Counted from the first letter of the stretch, positions 11,300 to 23,100 are shown. The stretch: 51,364 bases of DNA from Rhizophagus sp. LPA8_4_AMF (GCA_021464525.1 JADRCO010000125.1:1-51364); one strand, 5' to 3'. Program-made: numbers and translations. The notes: generated from the letters alone by a model not told the origin.

Positions 11300-12565
11300 G
11301 AATAAGATAGTAAATTAACCTTCTTTGATTCAATGATATTACATTATTAACTTAATTCACTTCTAATTTTTGTTAAATATTCCATATCTGTTTTTACTTT
11401 TTTGGGCGTCTTTTATACTTCTGTGAATGCATTTATTAACGATCAGAATGTTTATGATTATTATTTATATTTAAATTAGCTTGTAATAAAATTTCCTTAT
11501 TAAAAAAAAATATTGTTAACAAATTAAAGTTGAATAATTTTATTGTAAAGATTTTTATCCTAACAGTTAATACTTTATTTTTACTATTATGGCACTATTA
11601 TAACCTTTAGGCGAACCCACTTTTATATAATGAGAGATAACAAATTGCATGATGGATTTATCTTGAATTAGAAGCTACTGATCTATACATGTTTGTTTGC
11701 ATTGCTCACCTAGGTCTATGTTCAAATAATAAACATTGTTCTTTAAAGCCGCTTTGCATGCATGGTGATATATACCATCCATGTGGATTTAGTCAATCCA
11801 AAATACCTCACATTTAAATTGTTATTTGACTCACAAGGTCAAACATGTGTACCTGATAAATGTTTTATGGTCGATGCCTATATGGTGCAGAAGATGCAGC
11901 AAAAGCGATAAAATGAAAGTACCTTCAAGAGAGCTTATTGAAAGACCATTTATGGAAAAGTTTTATATTAAAAATGAAACTAGTGGAAAAGGAAAAAATG
12001 AAAAAGATTACATCTATGGATGATATATAATACAATTATTGTTAATCCCGTAAATATTGTAATATCTAACTGATATTTGAGAAACTAGCAATTGTCCACT
12101 ATTTTTATAAATGAAATTGTGTATACTTATATATTAATGAATAATCTATTATATATTTAGAAATTCCATCAAAGCAACTCAACATCACAGTATGTAACTT
12201 TTGACATAACTAGATATGTTTGGAGAATTGGCCAACTTAATCATTTAGTGCAGAATCATGAAAAAGAAGAAAAAATGTGCAATATGATAGTAAAGTCACT
12301 GGTGATCATTGTGGCGCAGCAAAGTTTTCTCTTCAAGTTCATTCCGAGAGATATCCAAATTACAAGTATAAACCAACCTCTCGAGCTAAAACTCATCCAA
12401 CTTTATATCAACCTTATCCCATACCTCAACATCAGATTCTACCGTCTTTAACTAATCAAACAGACAAGGATATATCATTCAGGTTTTGATGGATCCAGTT
12501 AGTGAAGATATGATTAAACCACCTGTGAAAGGAATAAATATAAGAATTATTAAAAGAAAAGAAAT
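11300..12565 (+). pseudogene. Broken tandem copy of the colicin E3-domain secreted protein
   Basis: This is a decayed duplicate of the intact gene at 14095-14736. Upstream flank, signal-peptide region, part of the cysteine-rich region, the SGKGKN linker and the extreme C-terminus can all be aligned with that gene. The position equal to its ATG reads TTG (11530-11532), so the start is lost. Several frameshifts and stops follow. The stretch 11826-12023 still carries the lysine-rich linker before the ribonuclease domain. The segment that would hold the catalytic Asp, His and Glu is missing and is replaced by about 470 bp that include an HMG-box-like relic. The match resumes at about 12488 with the MDPVS...KPPVKG tail. 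No functional protein is possible. The duplicated unit seems to start near 11300, matching the sequence near 13790 upstream of the intact gene. Confidence 0.85.
12140..12490 (+). pseudogene. HMG-box (MATA_HMG-like) gene fragment inserted in the pseudogene
   Basis: One frame reads FSLQVHSERYPNYKYKPTSR, then a proline/glutamine/tyrosine-rich stretch ending near 12489. The HSERYPNYKYKP string is the typical end of the third helix and tail of fungal HMG boxes of the MATA_HMG/Sox-like type. The preceding helices are only partly visible and out of frame. No start codon or full box exists, so this is a fragment. HMG-box genes are numerous in arbuscular mycorrhizal fungi (established knowledge). How the fragment was inserted is not visible. 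Confidence 0.6.
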
Positions 12566-12846
12566 ATGTTTTAAATTATGAAATTATAATTTAAAAATTC
12601 TGTTTAGTTAAAAAAGAGATAATTTTCTCACAAAATTTATTATGCGTACTAGCTTATTATTTATTGTATTTTTATATAATTATTATTTTCTTGCCTATAA
12701 ATTTATAATATAATTTAAAAGAATTTGTAAAAAAGTCATAAATACTTTGTATTACTTTATAAATTGTTCGTAATATATATGTTCAATATAATTTATTCCA
12801 ACTACTTGATTATTTATTCATTAATTATAAATTGATTCATTGCTGA

Positions 12847-12985
12847 ATTAAATTCGATTCGATTCGATTCGGATTCGTCTCAATTCGATTTAGATTGGAT
12901 TTGTCTCAATTCGATTCAGATTCGATTCGATTCGATTCGGTTCGGATTTGTCTCAATTCGATTCAGATTCGATTCGATTCAAGTT
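12847..12985. repeat. GATTC pentanucleotide satellite
   Basis: GATTCGATTCGATTCGG-type runs alternate with TGTCTCAATTCGATTCAGATT blocks, giving a higher-order unit of about 55 bp made of degenerate GATTC pentamers. It lies between the pseudogene and the intact toxin-domain gene. Confidence 0.85.
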
Positions 12986-14094
12986 GATTCTAAATATTAA
13001 AATCGGACTATGTAATTTAATATATATATATATATATTCTACGTGGTGATGAAAACTTTCTTTAAACGCAAATAACGGTACCGTTAGGAATATAACTTCT
13101 ATTACTGCATACTTTTTTAATCATAATTTTCCGAACAAATGTTAAATTTTAGTATTTATTTTTTATTATCGTTGTTTCTTTTTATACAACGAAAAAAAAA
13201 TATATAATTAAAAAGATTTTCCAAATTAATAAATTATTAACACTAATTGATTTGCTATTTTTCAATTAGGTTCAAAATATATGGCGGCTAAAGACACTAA
13301 GAATTTTGGAACTCTTAATGATGATGATGAATAAAAACAAAAAGAACCTAATGGTGTTACGTTAAGAAATGAACCGAAATTCGATAATTAAATTTAAGGA
13401 AAGGAACAGAGTTTTTTAAATATAAAATGTTGTGTGAAGAAAGAGAAAGGCGAGAAATGATGTTAAATGGAGTTTATAATTTTTTTTAAATGTAATGTTG
13501 AAAACTAGAATAATATACCGAGACAAGTACGTGTGATAGACGTGGAAGTCACTTTCTTTAGGGATGCTATCCGGCGTCTTCCCATCTGGATGTATTGGTG
13601 TGTTAATCCATTTACAATTTTCGAAGGGAGTGTATAAATTGTTACAGGGAACGTAGATACCGAAATGAAAACGGTATAATCTGAGACATATCAACTTCAG
13701 GCTGAAAAATTTAAATGTTTACACAGTTTCACGTTAATATGACGCTTTCACATAGCCAAAAAAAAAAAAAATAAATAAATAAAATCGATTAGTGATGTTA
13801 CATAATGTTACATTATTAATTTACCTTCACTTCTAAATTTAGGCATTTTGTAGATGCGATTTCTTTATCTTTACTTTTTTGGACACAATTTAATAATCTG
13901 ATCGGTTCAAAGAATTTTTACTTTTGCAAATGTAGTTTTTAAAACTGTACAACAAATCCTTGTTTTTACTTTATGTAATAGTGTTGTTTAATGACCAGAA
14001 TGTTTGCGATTTTAATAAATACACGTTGTTCTAATTCTCAAAGTTGTATAATTTTATTCTTATAAAATTTTCTTTTTAACAACTGAAATTAAAG
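12986..14094. other. Intergenic region upstream of the toxin-domain gene
   Basis: Holds a (TA)n tract near 13020-13037 and no intact gene. Short frames at 13270-13335 and, on the minus strand, 13416-13694 show no family match. The part from about 13790 to the ATG repeats the 5' flank of the pseudogene (for example a TTACATTATTAA block and ATGACCAGAATGTTTGCGAT), so the promoter was duplicated together with the gene. A TATAAAA sits at 14061, only about 34 bp before the ATG, so its role is uncertain. Confidence 0.5.
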
Positions 14095-14736
14095 ATGAAT
14101 CATTTTATCGTAAAGATTCTTACCTTAATACTTATTTTTACTACCTTAACCTTCAGCATAGAATGGGAAGGTAATCAATTGCTTGATAGAATTTCTTTTA
14201 AAATAGAAGCTATTGATCAATCATCTTTGGTTGCTCGAGGACTCGTTTGTCCATGCCAATGCCCAAATAACAAATGTTGTCCTTTAAATTCATTTTGTGC
14301 ACGTGGTGGTTGCTGTCCACATGGAACTGGTCAATGTCCAAATGGTTCATGCGCTCCTCCAAATTTTAATTGTTGTAAAGGCAAAGGAGCTTGCCCGCCA
14401 GGTCAAGTATGTGTACCTGGTGGATGCTGTCCAAATGGATTTGGTCGATGCATAGATGGTAGTAAAAAATGTTGTCCTTTAGCTCCTTCTACAGAAGATA
14501 CAACTACAGTACCTCCACAAGGACCTGGTGAAAGTCCCATATGGAAAGGCTTAAAACCTTATCGTGGTAAAACTAAAACTAGTGGAAAAGGAAAAAATAA
14601 AAAATATTATGAATGGGATTTTACTCATTCTGATATCGAAGTTTATGATAGCAATGGTAAACATTTAGGTTCCATGGATCCTGTTAGTGGGGATATGACT
14701 AAGCCACCCGTGAAAGGAAGAAAAATCAAGATATAA
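14095..14736 (+). CDS. Secreted cysteine-rich protein with C-terminal colicin E3-type ribonuclease domain
   Basis: A 213-residue, single-exon gene. Residues 1-21 are a clear secretion signal (Lys7 followed by a hydrophobic run ending near TLTFS). Residues 52-127 hold 19 cysteines, including five CC pairs in granulin-like spacing with CCP repeats. A Thr/Pro spacer and a Lys/Gly-rich linker (KTSGKGKNKK) follow. Residues about 150-213 match the cytotoxic domain of colicin E3 (Pfam Cytotoxic), an RNase that cuts 16S rRNA at the decoding site. Asp175, His178 and Glu182 align with the catalytic D510/H513/E517 of colicin E3, and Arg209 with its distal arginine; YEWD and HLGSMDP are signature strings. 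No immunity-protein gene is seen beside it. The cysteine region may serve stability, binding or delivery (inference). Activity and target (rival bacteria, endobacteria, host ribosomes) cannot be told from sequence. The gene is intronless, unlike most of its neighbours. Confidence 0.88.
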   Translation: MNHFIVKILTLILIFTTLTFSIEWEGNQLLDRISFKIEAIDQSSLVARGLVCPCQCPNNKCCPLNSFCARGGCCPHGTGQCPNGSCAPPNFNCCKGKGACPPGQVCVPGGCCPNGFGRCIDGSKKCCPLAPSTEDTTTVPPQGPGESPIWKGLKPYRGKTKTSGKGKNKKYYEWDFTHSDIEVYDSNGKHLGSMDPVSGDMTKPPVKGRKIKI

Positions 14737-15176
14737 AGTATGGGGGTTAGAGGGGTATTTATGTACTATTTATTGTATTTTTTTTCAAATTTTAATTAAA
14801 TAGGAATCATCCTATATGCTTTAGTAATTTAACAACAGTGTTTAATTCAATTTGATTATTTAATAAAACCAATATATTATCTATTATGCCATTTTATTTC
14901 AACAATTAAGAAGGATTCAATAATGAAATTTGAATATTGTAATATTTAAAATCTTAAATAGCGTATATAAACTTAAATAAATTTATTTATTTATTTTATG
15001 TTGAAGGAGGAGGAGTACAAAAAATAACTATTACAGATAATAAAATTAAAAGAATAAATAATCATTGAAATTCCTAATTACCTATTCTCGGCTTTATCAC
15101 CTGACATCGTAGTTTTGAGGCATGAATTGATCCTAATTAACTTTTTTTTCCTCTAAAAACCTTTTAAAAGTTTATA
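14737..15176. other. Short intergenic region before SLX9
   Basis: AT-rich, no gene. It should contain the 3' end of the toxin-domain gene and the SLX9 promoter. A GGAGGAGGAG run lies at about 15005. Confidence 0.5.
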
Positions 15177-16113
15177 ATGGTAAACTTTAATTTTTTAAAT
15201 GAGCTTTATCATTTGAGCATAAATTAATGTGCTCTTTTTTATTATTATTATTATATATTAGCCAAAAGTACGAAAAACTCGCAAATCACTTCATTACAAT
15301 GTTCCCAACAGAAAATTTGCAGTATCAGCCGATAAAGTAGAAAAAGTTGTAATTGGATCGGCTCTTAATGAGGAAGAGGTTAGTTAGCATATTTGTCGGT
15401 TTAATACATTTAATACAGTTCTTTTTTCTTCATTTTTATGTCTGATAGTTTTTTTTTTTGTAAGTCAAATGTGGAAAAAAAATTACTTCCAAAGATATCG
15501 AATACCAAAAAAGAAAAAGCAAGAGAGCGACATGAAAAATGGATAAAAAGTAAGGTTAAATAAATTTTACAACCATATTCTTTATGAGTATATATTAATT
15601 GGTAATTTTTATTGAAGAATTTGAGCCTACCAAAACATCTACACAAAGATCAAAGAAAAACAAAAAGAAAAAGAAAAAATCACGACAAATGGATGTTTGT
15701 GAAGAGGAAACTACTTTAAATATTTCTGATTTAAAAGAATATCTTCCAGATATTAATAAAGCAGTTGAATCAACTAATCAAAAAGGACAAGACAAAAAAA
15801 CAAAAAAGAAGTCGCAAAATTTAAATTTGGTATTAAATTTAAAATCTGTAAAATCAAAATCTGCACGAAAAATAATTGCGTAAGTGTATATTTCTTATAA
15901 AATCAATTCATTTTAAAATTGATATATAATTAACGAAATCTCCTATATTATTTTAGGATGAGCGAAATTCAAAGATTTCATAAAGTATTAAACCATTCTG
16001 CTTTTATGGCCGACCCATTATCAACCATTAAATTGCATGTTGAAAATACAATTGAAAAGAAACAGATCATTGATGATAAATCATCCGCTATGAATATAGA
16101 TTCAACTTCCTAA
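15177..16113 (+). CDS. SLX9: Ribosome biogenesis protein SLX9 (FAM207 family)
   Basis: Nucleolar protein needed for export and maturation of pre-40S particles in yeast. Five exons splice in frame: 15177-15179 (ATG only), 15262-15378, 15465-15549, 15618-15879 and 15957-16113, giving 207 residues. The N-terminus is basic (PKVRKTRKSLHYNVPNRKF). A middle block with KEKARERHEKWIKKFEPTK and a poly-lysine run matches the family's basic coiled segment. The C-terminus MSEIQRFHKVLNHSAFMADP is the most conserved SLX9 signature (RF..VL.HP.F...PL.TI..H...T). The protein is poorly conserved outside these blocks, as is usual. It converges with HRD3, about 600 bp between stop codons. Confidence 0.85.
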
Positions 16114-16713
16114 TTTTTTAACGGTAGTTCTATTTGGAGTATTGTATTTTAATGTAAATAATGTGGGAAATTATAGAGTTTCTCAAACAATGTAATAGTT
16201 TCATAAATATTAACACCTAAAAATTTCTATTTTTGATTATTATTTTGAAGTATTTATTGATTTAATAAAGCTAGCTAATATCGCTATTTGATTCAAAAAA
16301 AAAAAAGAATAAAAAAGAATTGGGTTTAAAATTTTTATACTTATTCTGAACGATACTTTTTGATAACATGATGGTAACTATCAGTCACTAACTATCAGTC
16401 ACTAACCTACGGATGATATACGTCATTACATTAGTCCTATAGCTCATCTGTAAAAATATTAATAAAATAAATCAGGTTGATTTAATTAATATTAATTAAA
16501 AAAATTAATTTATTATACTAAATAAAGTTTTGATTTTGGATTATTAATTTTCCTCTCTCACACAATATAAACTCTGCTAATGATCACACAAGTTGGTTTC
16601 TTTTAGCATGTAAATAAAGTTAGTGAGATACGCTAGAGTTTTCAGGGAAATCAACACATTGATATAATAAGTTAATATATGGATAGTTGTCAGTTCCATT
16701 TATATCAACACTG
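16114..16713. other. Convergent intergenic region SLX9 / HRD3
   Basis: The 3' flanks of two convergent genes. A GACTATCAGTCACTAAC-like direct duplication sits near 16376-16410. No gene or RNA is seen. Confidence 0.5.
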
Positions 16714-19700
16714 TCACCATGCACGAGCACCATCAGCACCACCAGCACCGCCACCGCCACCACCACCCCCTCCTCCTGCACGATTGTTTTCTGCTTGATT
16801 CCATCTCAATTGTCTTAAATACACCAACCAGCCAACTAAAAGACACATTACTAATATCATTAAATTCTCCATTAAATCTTCACTCTCATATTCTTCCTCA
16901 TCATATTCTTCATCTGTAATGTCCGAAGATTCGGAAAATTCATCAACGCCTTTCTTACGGGCATTATAACTTTTAATTAATTGTTCATCTGGACCCACTG
17001 CATCCCATTCTTCTCGCTCATTAGCTTCTTTAGTCGTTACTGTCCCATCACTTTCTTCCCTTTCACCATTAAAAATTGGATCATACCATAACCGTTTGGA
17101 TGATTCTGAATCATCCGCTGAAGTTCCATACCCGGTAATGTAATTCCAAAAACTTTTTGTATATAATTTAATTAAAGACAATGTTACTGGTAGATACGCG
17201 TCAGGATTGGTTGAAAGGGACTGATCATACCATCTTTTTGCGAGATGAAAATCCTATACGAAAATAAATAAATATTATAGATTAATGTATTAAACATGAA
17301 AAATAATAGTACGATACAAACTTTAGCTACTCCTATTCCATTTTCATGCATCCAACCAAGATTCCACATAGCCATCGCACTTAATTCAACTTCTGCAGCT
17401 ACCCGATAACAAGCAGCAGCCTTCTCATAATTAATTTCTGTACCAAATCCTTTGAAATAATAGTCTCCCATTTTTACACGTGAATCAACATTTCCTTGAT
17501 TGGCTGATCGTGTCCAATAAATCAATGCTAATCTCTCACGAAATGGATCTATCTTTGGTATTAAGTGTGGTGGATGCCATCGCGATTTATCTACAATCAA
17601 ATACAAAAAAAATATAAAAACATTTATTCGTTTCCAAATCAACATCAAATCAATTAGAATTAACGAAATACCTTGATCTAATAACCATGCGGTATTTGCT
17701 TGGCCTAATTCATAACCTCTTTCTGCAGCTAGTAAATAGTTAATCAGTGCGCTGTCTCTGTCACCTGTACGATATGACGTATATGCTACTCGAAATGGAG
17801 AATGTAACCAATCGCCTCGTTCTGCCACCATTTTATAATACTAAAATAATTTGTTCAATTAATAAAATTAGTAAGTAAAAATGCATGGGATATAATGTAT
17901 ACATACCGCGGCTGCTGTACAATATCTTTCAGTCCCTAATCCTTCCTCATACATCTCAGCCAAGTAATATTGAGCCAGTATATGTTTTTGTTCTGCGGCT
18001 AATCGAAAAAATTCAAAAGCGGCCTCGTAGTTAACTTTCTGATCTAGATATTAAAATATAGTTATTCACGAATTAATGATAAATATAGAAAACAGTAATC
18101 AAAACTCCAACCTACGCAAGTAAATTGAACCCAAATTCACTTGTGCTTCAGTATATTCTTTTTCTGCCGCAAATTTGAATAAACGCATGGCTTGTTCAAG
18201 ACTCTATTATTATCAAATTTTAAATAGTTTATATATACATGAATTTAATAGGGAAGCAAAAGATGAATCTACACTTACTTTTGGCACTTCAATACCTTCC
18301 ATATGCATAATACCGAGTCCATTCCAAGAAGCCGGATCATCCTATATTTTTAACAGTTATTTAATATTACCTAATTAATTCGTTAGTAAAATATATGAAT
18401 CTGAAATCAAATATCAACAAACCAGTCGGACACCTCTTATAAACCATTTGAGAGCTGTCTTGTTATCTTGTTCAACTCCTTCGCCACGCAAATACATTCT
18501 TCCTAAAATACCGGCCGCTTGTCCAGCAGCAATCCTTTGCTTAGAGTTCATATTGGGTAGATCCTCAAACGGATTCTCCGTTATCCAATATTTATTAGCA
18601 ACATTCTTGAGATAATTGTATGCACGTTGGAAATTCTGATGAATATTACGAGTTCCTTGATAATACAATTGCCCTAAACCTAGCTATAGCGGAAATAAAA
18701 GAATTAATTACAAAATTTAACATGATGATTGCCTTATATTAAACACCCCACCTGAGCTGTTACATCTCCATTCTCAGCCGAATAATGATAAAACTCTAGT
18801 ATATCATCCAAAACAGCTTGGTCGCCATGTTTCGATGCATGACCAGGACCCCCACTAGCTCCATATCCATACACCCCACCATCTTCATCGTATAATCTGG
18901 TTTTGAAAGGAGGAGGAGGAAGCTGATGACCACCAGGTGGACCAGATTTATAATAATCAATTGCTAAAAGAAAATCGATGCTTAAAATATTTATTCGATG
19001 TTAAGTGAAAAATTTTGGTATAATAAGCTACCTTTATCTGCTACACGTTTATAATAAAAAACTGCATCTTCACAATTACGTGGCACTCCAATACCCATTA
19101 AGTGACGATAACCAAGTGTCATTTCCGCGGCAGTATCACGTCCAAGCGCAGCAAAGGTATGGTATAATAAAGCCTAATTAACTTATTCAATTAAGTTTTA
19201 TTTTTCGAGAATATGGATTAATTACATAATTGAAAAATGTTACTAACCTTTCCCTGATCTCTTTCAACAACATTTCCTATACCTGTCGCGTACATGAATC
19301 CAACCATTTGTTGTGCTGTCGCATTGCCAGACCGATTTGCTAATTCACGATAATAATAGAGAGCAGCCGTTAAATTACGAGGATGTGTATACTTTGCGTA
19401 CTTAAATGACAATTAATACAAAAAATTAATAAAAATTTTTAATTAATAATATTGACGAAGGAGTATTCATAATTACTTACAAAATTTATTTCTCCTAGAA
19501 TAAATAATGCGCCATTATGATTATAATCGAAAGCAGCCTTCTCTAACAATTCAACTGCTTTAATCAATCTTGGATGCTTATATTCAGCAATAATCCGTTT
19601 TCCTATTTCGGAATTATCCGCAACTGGAGAACGTAATCCGAAAATGGAGAAGATAAACTTTGTCAAAAGCCGATATGAAAGGAGGAGGAGACTAGGATCT

Positions 19701-20116
19701 GTTTCATCAAACTCAAATCGCTTTTTTTGCGATGGTTTCAATGTTCGGAGTATTTTTAACGCCTTTTGATATATTTCATCAGCTAATATACAAAATTATT
19801 AGTTATAGAAACTGGTATTTTAAGTTTATGCACCTTTTGCCTGAACTTACCACTCAGTTTTTCTTCCAGCTTATATAAATCGTCTGAATTCTCCGTTATT
19901 ATTACTGACTGTGTCTGGGTCGCAGTATCTTGTGATAGTTCATCGCTAGTAATAGCAGCAACGCGAGCGATCGTAATAATGAATAAAATGTAAAGGACAC
20001 AACCTAATTGTTAAAAGATAAATGGATCAACTGTTAATAATGAAATATGATAATTAGTAATGAATAATAAAACTATAAATACCGATCAAAGGAAAACGTT
20101 TAAGTTTGCACAACAT
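16714..20116 (-). CDS. HRD3: ERAD ubiquitin-ligase adaptor HRD3 / SEL1L
   Basis: ER membrane protein that recruits misfolded luminal substrates to the HRD1 ubiquitin ligase. Thirteen exons splice in frame (20116-20083, 20003-19851, 19782-19481, 19400-19248, 19173-19032, 18963-18752, 18683-18423, 18341-18279, 18203-18116, 18043-17907, 17840-17672, 17590-17322, 17253-16714), giving 840 residues, close to yeast Hrd3 and human SEL1L. Residues 1-28 are a signal peptide. Sel1-like repeats fill the body, for example ALLYHTFAALGRDTAAEMTL with MGIGVPRNCEDAVFYYKRVA, and the C-terminal group with ACYRVAAEVELSAMAMWNLG. An acidic stretch (DEEYDEEEYESED) precedes one transmembrane helix (LMILVMCLLVGWLVYL) near the end, as expected for a type I membrane protein. 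The short cytosolic tail is glycine-rich. The ATG choice rests on the signal peptide. Confidence 0.93.
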
Positions 20117-23100
20117 ATTTCTCAGGTGCAATACTGAAATCTTTGACTGTTAAAACGCATCGCATGAAAGTTTTTGGTTTACAACTTTCTATATTGTATT
20201 TGTAATATTCAATTGATGTACATAACCAACCATAAATTTACAAGTAATTTTATCGTTCAATAAGAGGTTAACACGTTTATAATTCCTTATTTCTAAAAGT
20301 GGTATCAATGATTTTGAAATTCCCTAATTTGGATAACTTGATCCGAAAAAATGGTAGAGGCTAATTTTTTAAAAACCCAATAGTAACGTAAATAATCTCT
20401 GATCATATCTTATAATCTTATCATATTCCTTTGTACAAGAATTAATTAGGATAAAAATAGCTTGTAAACGAATAAAAATTATTAGCAGTGTGCAACCTTT
20501 TTTAAGATCATAACATTGATTGTTTCCTCCAGACTTTATCAACGGCAAAGTTAGGGCGAGAATTGGAGTGGATATCAAGCAAACAAATTCTCTTGATCAG
20601 CGCCAGTTGTAACTAACTCTACACTCTACAGTGTAAAAAACATCATCATTGCCTTTAATCATTTTTTGTTCTTATTTGCGTATATAACTGATGATTTATT
20701 GTAGCATAAAATTGTTGTCCCTGATATTGTTCAGATTTCATATGAATCATAACATATCGTTATATTGAGACATGAGAAAACAGAAAAAAAGAGAAAGTTC
20801 CGGGTAAAAAAGCAAAGAAACTGGTAAGCATATTGGACAATAGACATAGATCAACCTGCTGAACAACCTGTTGAACAACTTGTGGAACCACCTAGAACAA
20901 ACATCAATTGGCCAAATTAACGCATTGAAACTGATTAGTTTTAAGTACGATTACAACCTAGTTAACCTAGTTGATAACGTAAAATCGTACACATTGAAGT
21001 ATGTTACGTGCCCACTGAGCAACTCACAATATCCTAAGCAAACGACACCTTGGCTCATCACCTTACTACCTTCTCTTTCTAGAATGTATCCTTCCAGATG
21101 AGCTGGCCCTTGTCTAATGTCATGCGACTTAAATTTCTAACAAGTGTACAAAATCATGGCAACTCCGTTTGTTTTAAAATCTGTATACAAGCGATACTCT
21201 TTTTTTACCATTTACATTTTTCAATATTATATATATATATATCAGATATATAAATATATATCCTTAATAATTCATCATTTTCCAGCAAAACATATGGCAA
21301 TCTCTCAGATAGTGAGGCCAGTCAATAGTGATACTGATCGTTTGAAAATTATTGGATTATATCCTCTTATGAACCTTTGGTACTCCTATGGTACAATTGA
21401 TCGAGTTTTTACCTTATCACCATTCACGTACTCATTGTCAAAGAACATATCATGGCAAATGGCATATCTCCATGACAGATTATTTAGTACGACCAAAATT
21501 TACTTCATGATCCTCATTGTTTTTCGTATTTTCAGCTCTTTCTAAGATAGAAACAAATTGTAAAATTGATGAAAAATCGGAAATGATTCTTCAATTGAAA
21601 GTGAAGAATTAATCCTACATAAAATTAATAAGTACAGTAGAACATGCATCTAAAATATGGATTACAAAGGAAATGAATAAATATATGATTCTATAGATAT
21701 TTTTTTTTTTATCAATGATTTAATCACATAAGATGAGTTTTCTAAGCAAAAAGGTGTTATAATAAAAAGATTAAATATAAATCTGTATTTAAAGTAGAAA
21801 GTCAAATCCCTGCTTGAACTATGGTATAATCTGAGGATAAAAGTGGGACTATTGGAAATTATATCCAATTGTATGGGATTCTGGTGATCTGATGATGATG
21901 TAACTTCTTTTCAAGAAAAGAAATTAAGTCAAGAAGAATGCTGCAGTTCTTAAAAAAATTTTTTAATAGAAGTGACATCTTACGTTATAGAAAGCTTTTT
22001 AACAAATTACCCGTTGAAACATAATTGCAAGGTTTGCGTCTCTCTTTTAAAGTTTCACTGTTTATTATTTTTGTTTAATAATGTTGACTAGACTTGGATG
22101 CTGAAACCTATATATGCCGAAATAGGTTTGGGATTTGACATATGCCGAAAAGTAGTTTCAGCATTTTGCCAAAATCCAAAATCCAAAATCCCAAATCCCA
22201 AATTGTTATCAAAAATCCCAAATTGTTGCCCAAAATATTTCTGAAAAGAATTAAGCGATCACCAAAAAAATTCCTTTTTTGGAATTTTGTGTAATGGCAC
22301 GTGATACAGGTTGACCAATAGTAATTTGGGATTTCGGCAACGGGTTGAGATTTTGGAACTATTTGGAATTTTGACAACAATTTGGGATTTTGGCGATAAT
22401 TTAGGATTTCGGCAACAATTTGGGATTTGGAATTTGGGTTTCGGCATTATGGCGAAAGGGGTTTTGATTTCAGCATATAGCCAAAACGTTTCGGCACCCA
22501 AGTATAATGTTGACATATCATTTTTTATTCGACATTATTTATTTCAGATTATGAAGCCTGAAGATAACGGAAAATTTTTCAATATCGTTAATGATCAAAT
22601 GGCGAGAAAAACAAAAGGAAGACACTCCGTTTGAACGATGGATTATCAAAGTAATAAATCTCTACAGGAGAGATTACTTTTAATTCAACTAGAATCATAC
22701 TCAAGATAATACTATTTTAGAATAATGAGATAATTCTGGATTGATGAAGGTGAAGAACGGGTTAATAAACGGATTGATCATATTGATTTAACTTACTATC
22801 TACCTACAAATCAATCTGCTAATAAAACCATTCTTAATATTTCTTCGGTAAAATTCTTGAATCGTAGACTTAATTTTCTCCAAAGTGCACGAATTTTCAT
22901 GGCTTCATGAAGACACATCTTCCTCCAAAATCTCCAAAGTAAAACTTTTTTTTTATCTCCGATCTAATCAAAAAGTTGCTGGAATTGGTAACTGATGTAC
23001 TGAATTTATTTGAGAGTCTGGAATAAAAGTTCCCGTCCATTCAGTTCATGTAGTTATCTTATGTCAGGATTAAGTGAATAATTTGATAAAGACAATAAAA

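Noticed and set aside
16719-16919. Histidine-rich open frame on plus
   Set aside because: It is the antisense of the glycine-rich tail and acidic region of HRD3.
21144-21545. 133-codon open frame on plus
   Set aside because: The first part is a TA-repeat translation; the rest is unassigned on either strand, so it is only mentioned as a possible relic.
22311-22634. 107-codon open frame NSNLGFRQRVEIL...
   Set aside because: It is a translation of the repeat words inside the foldback element.
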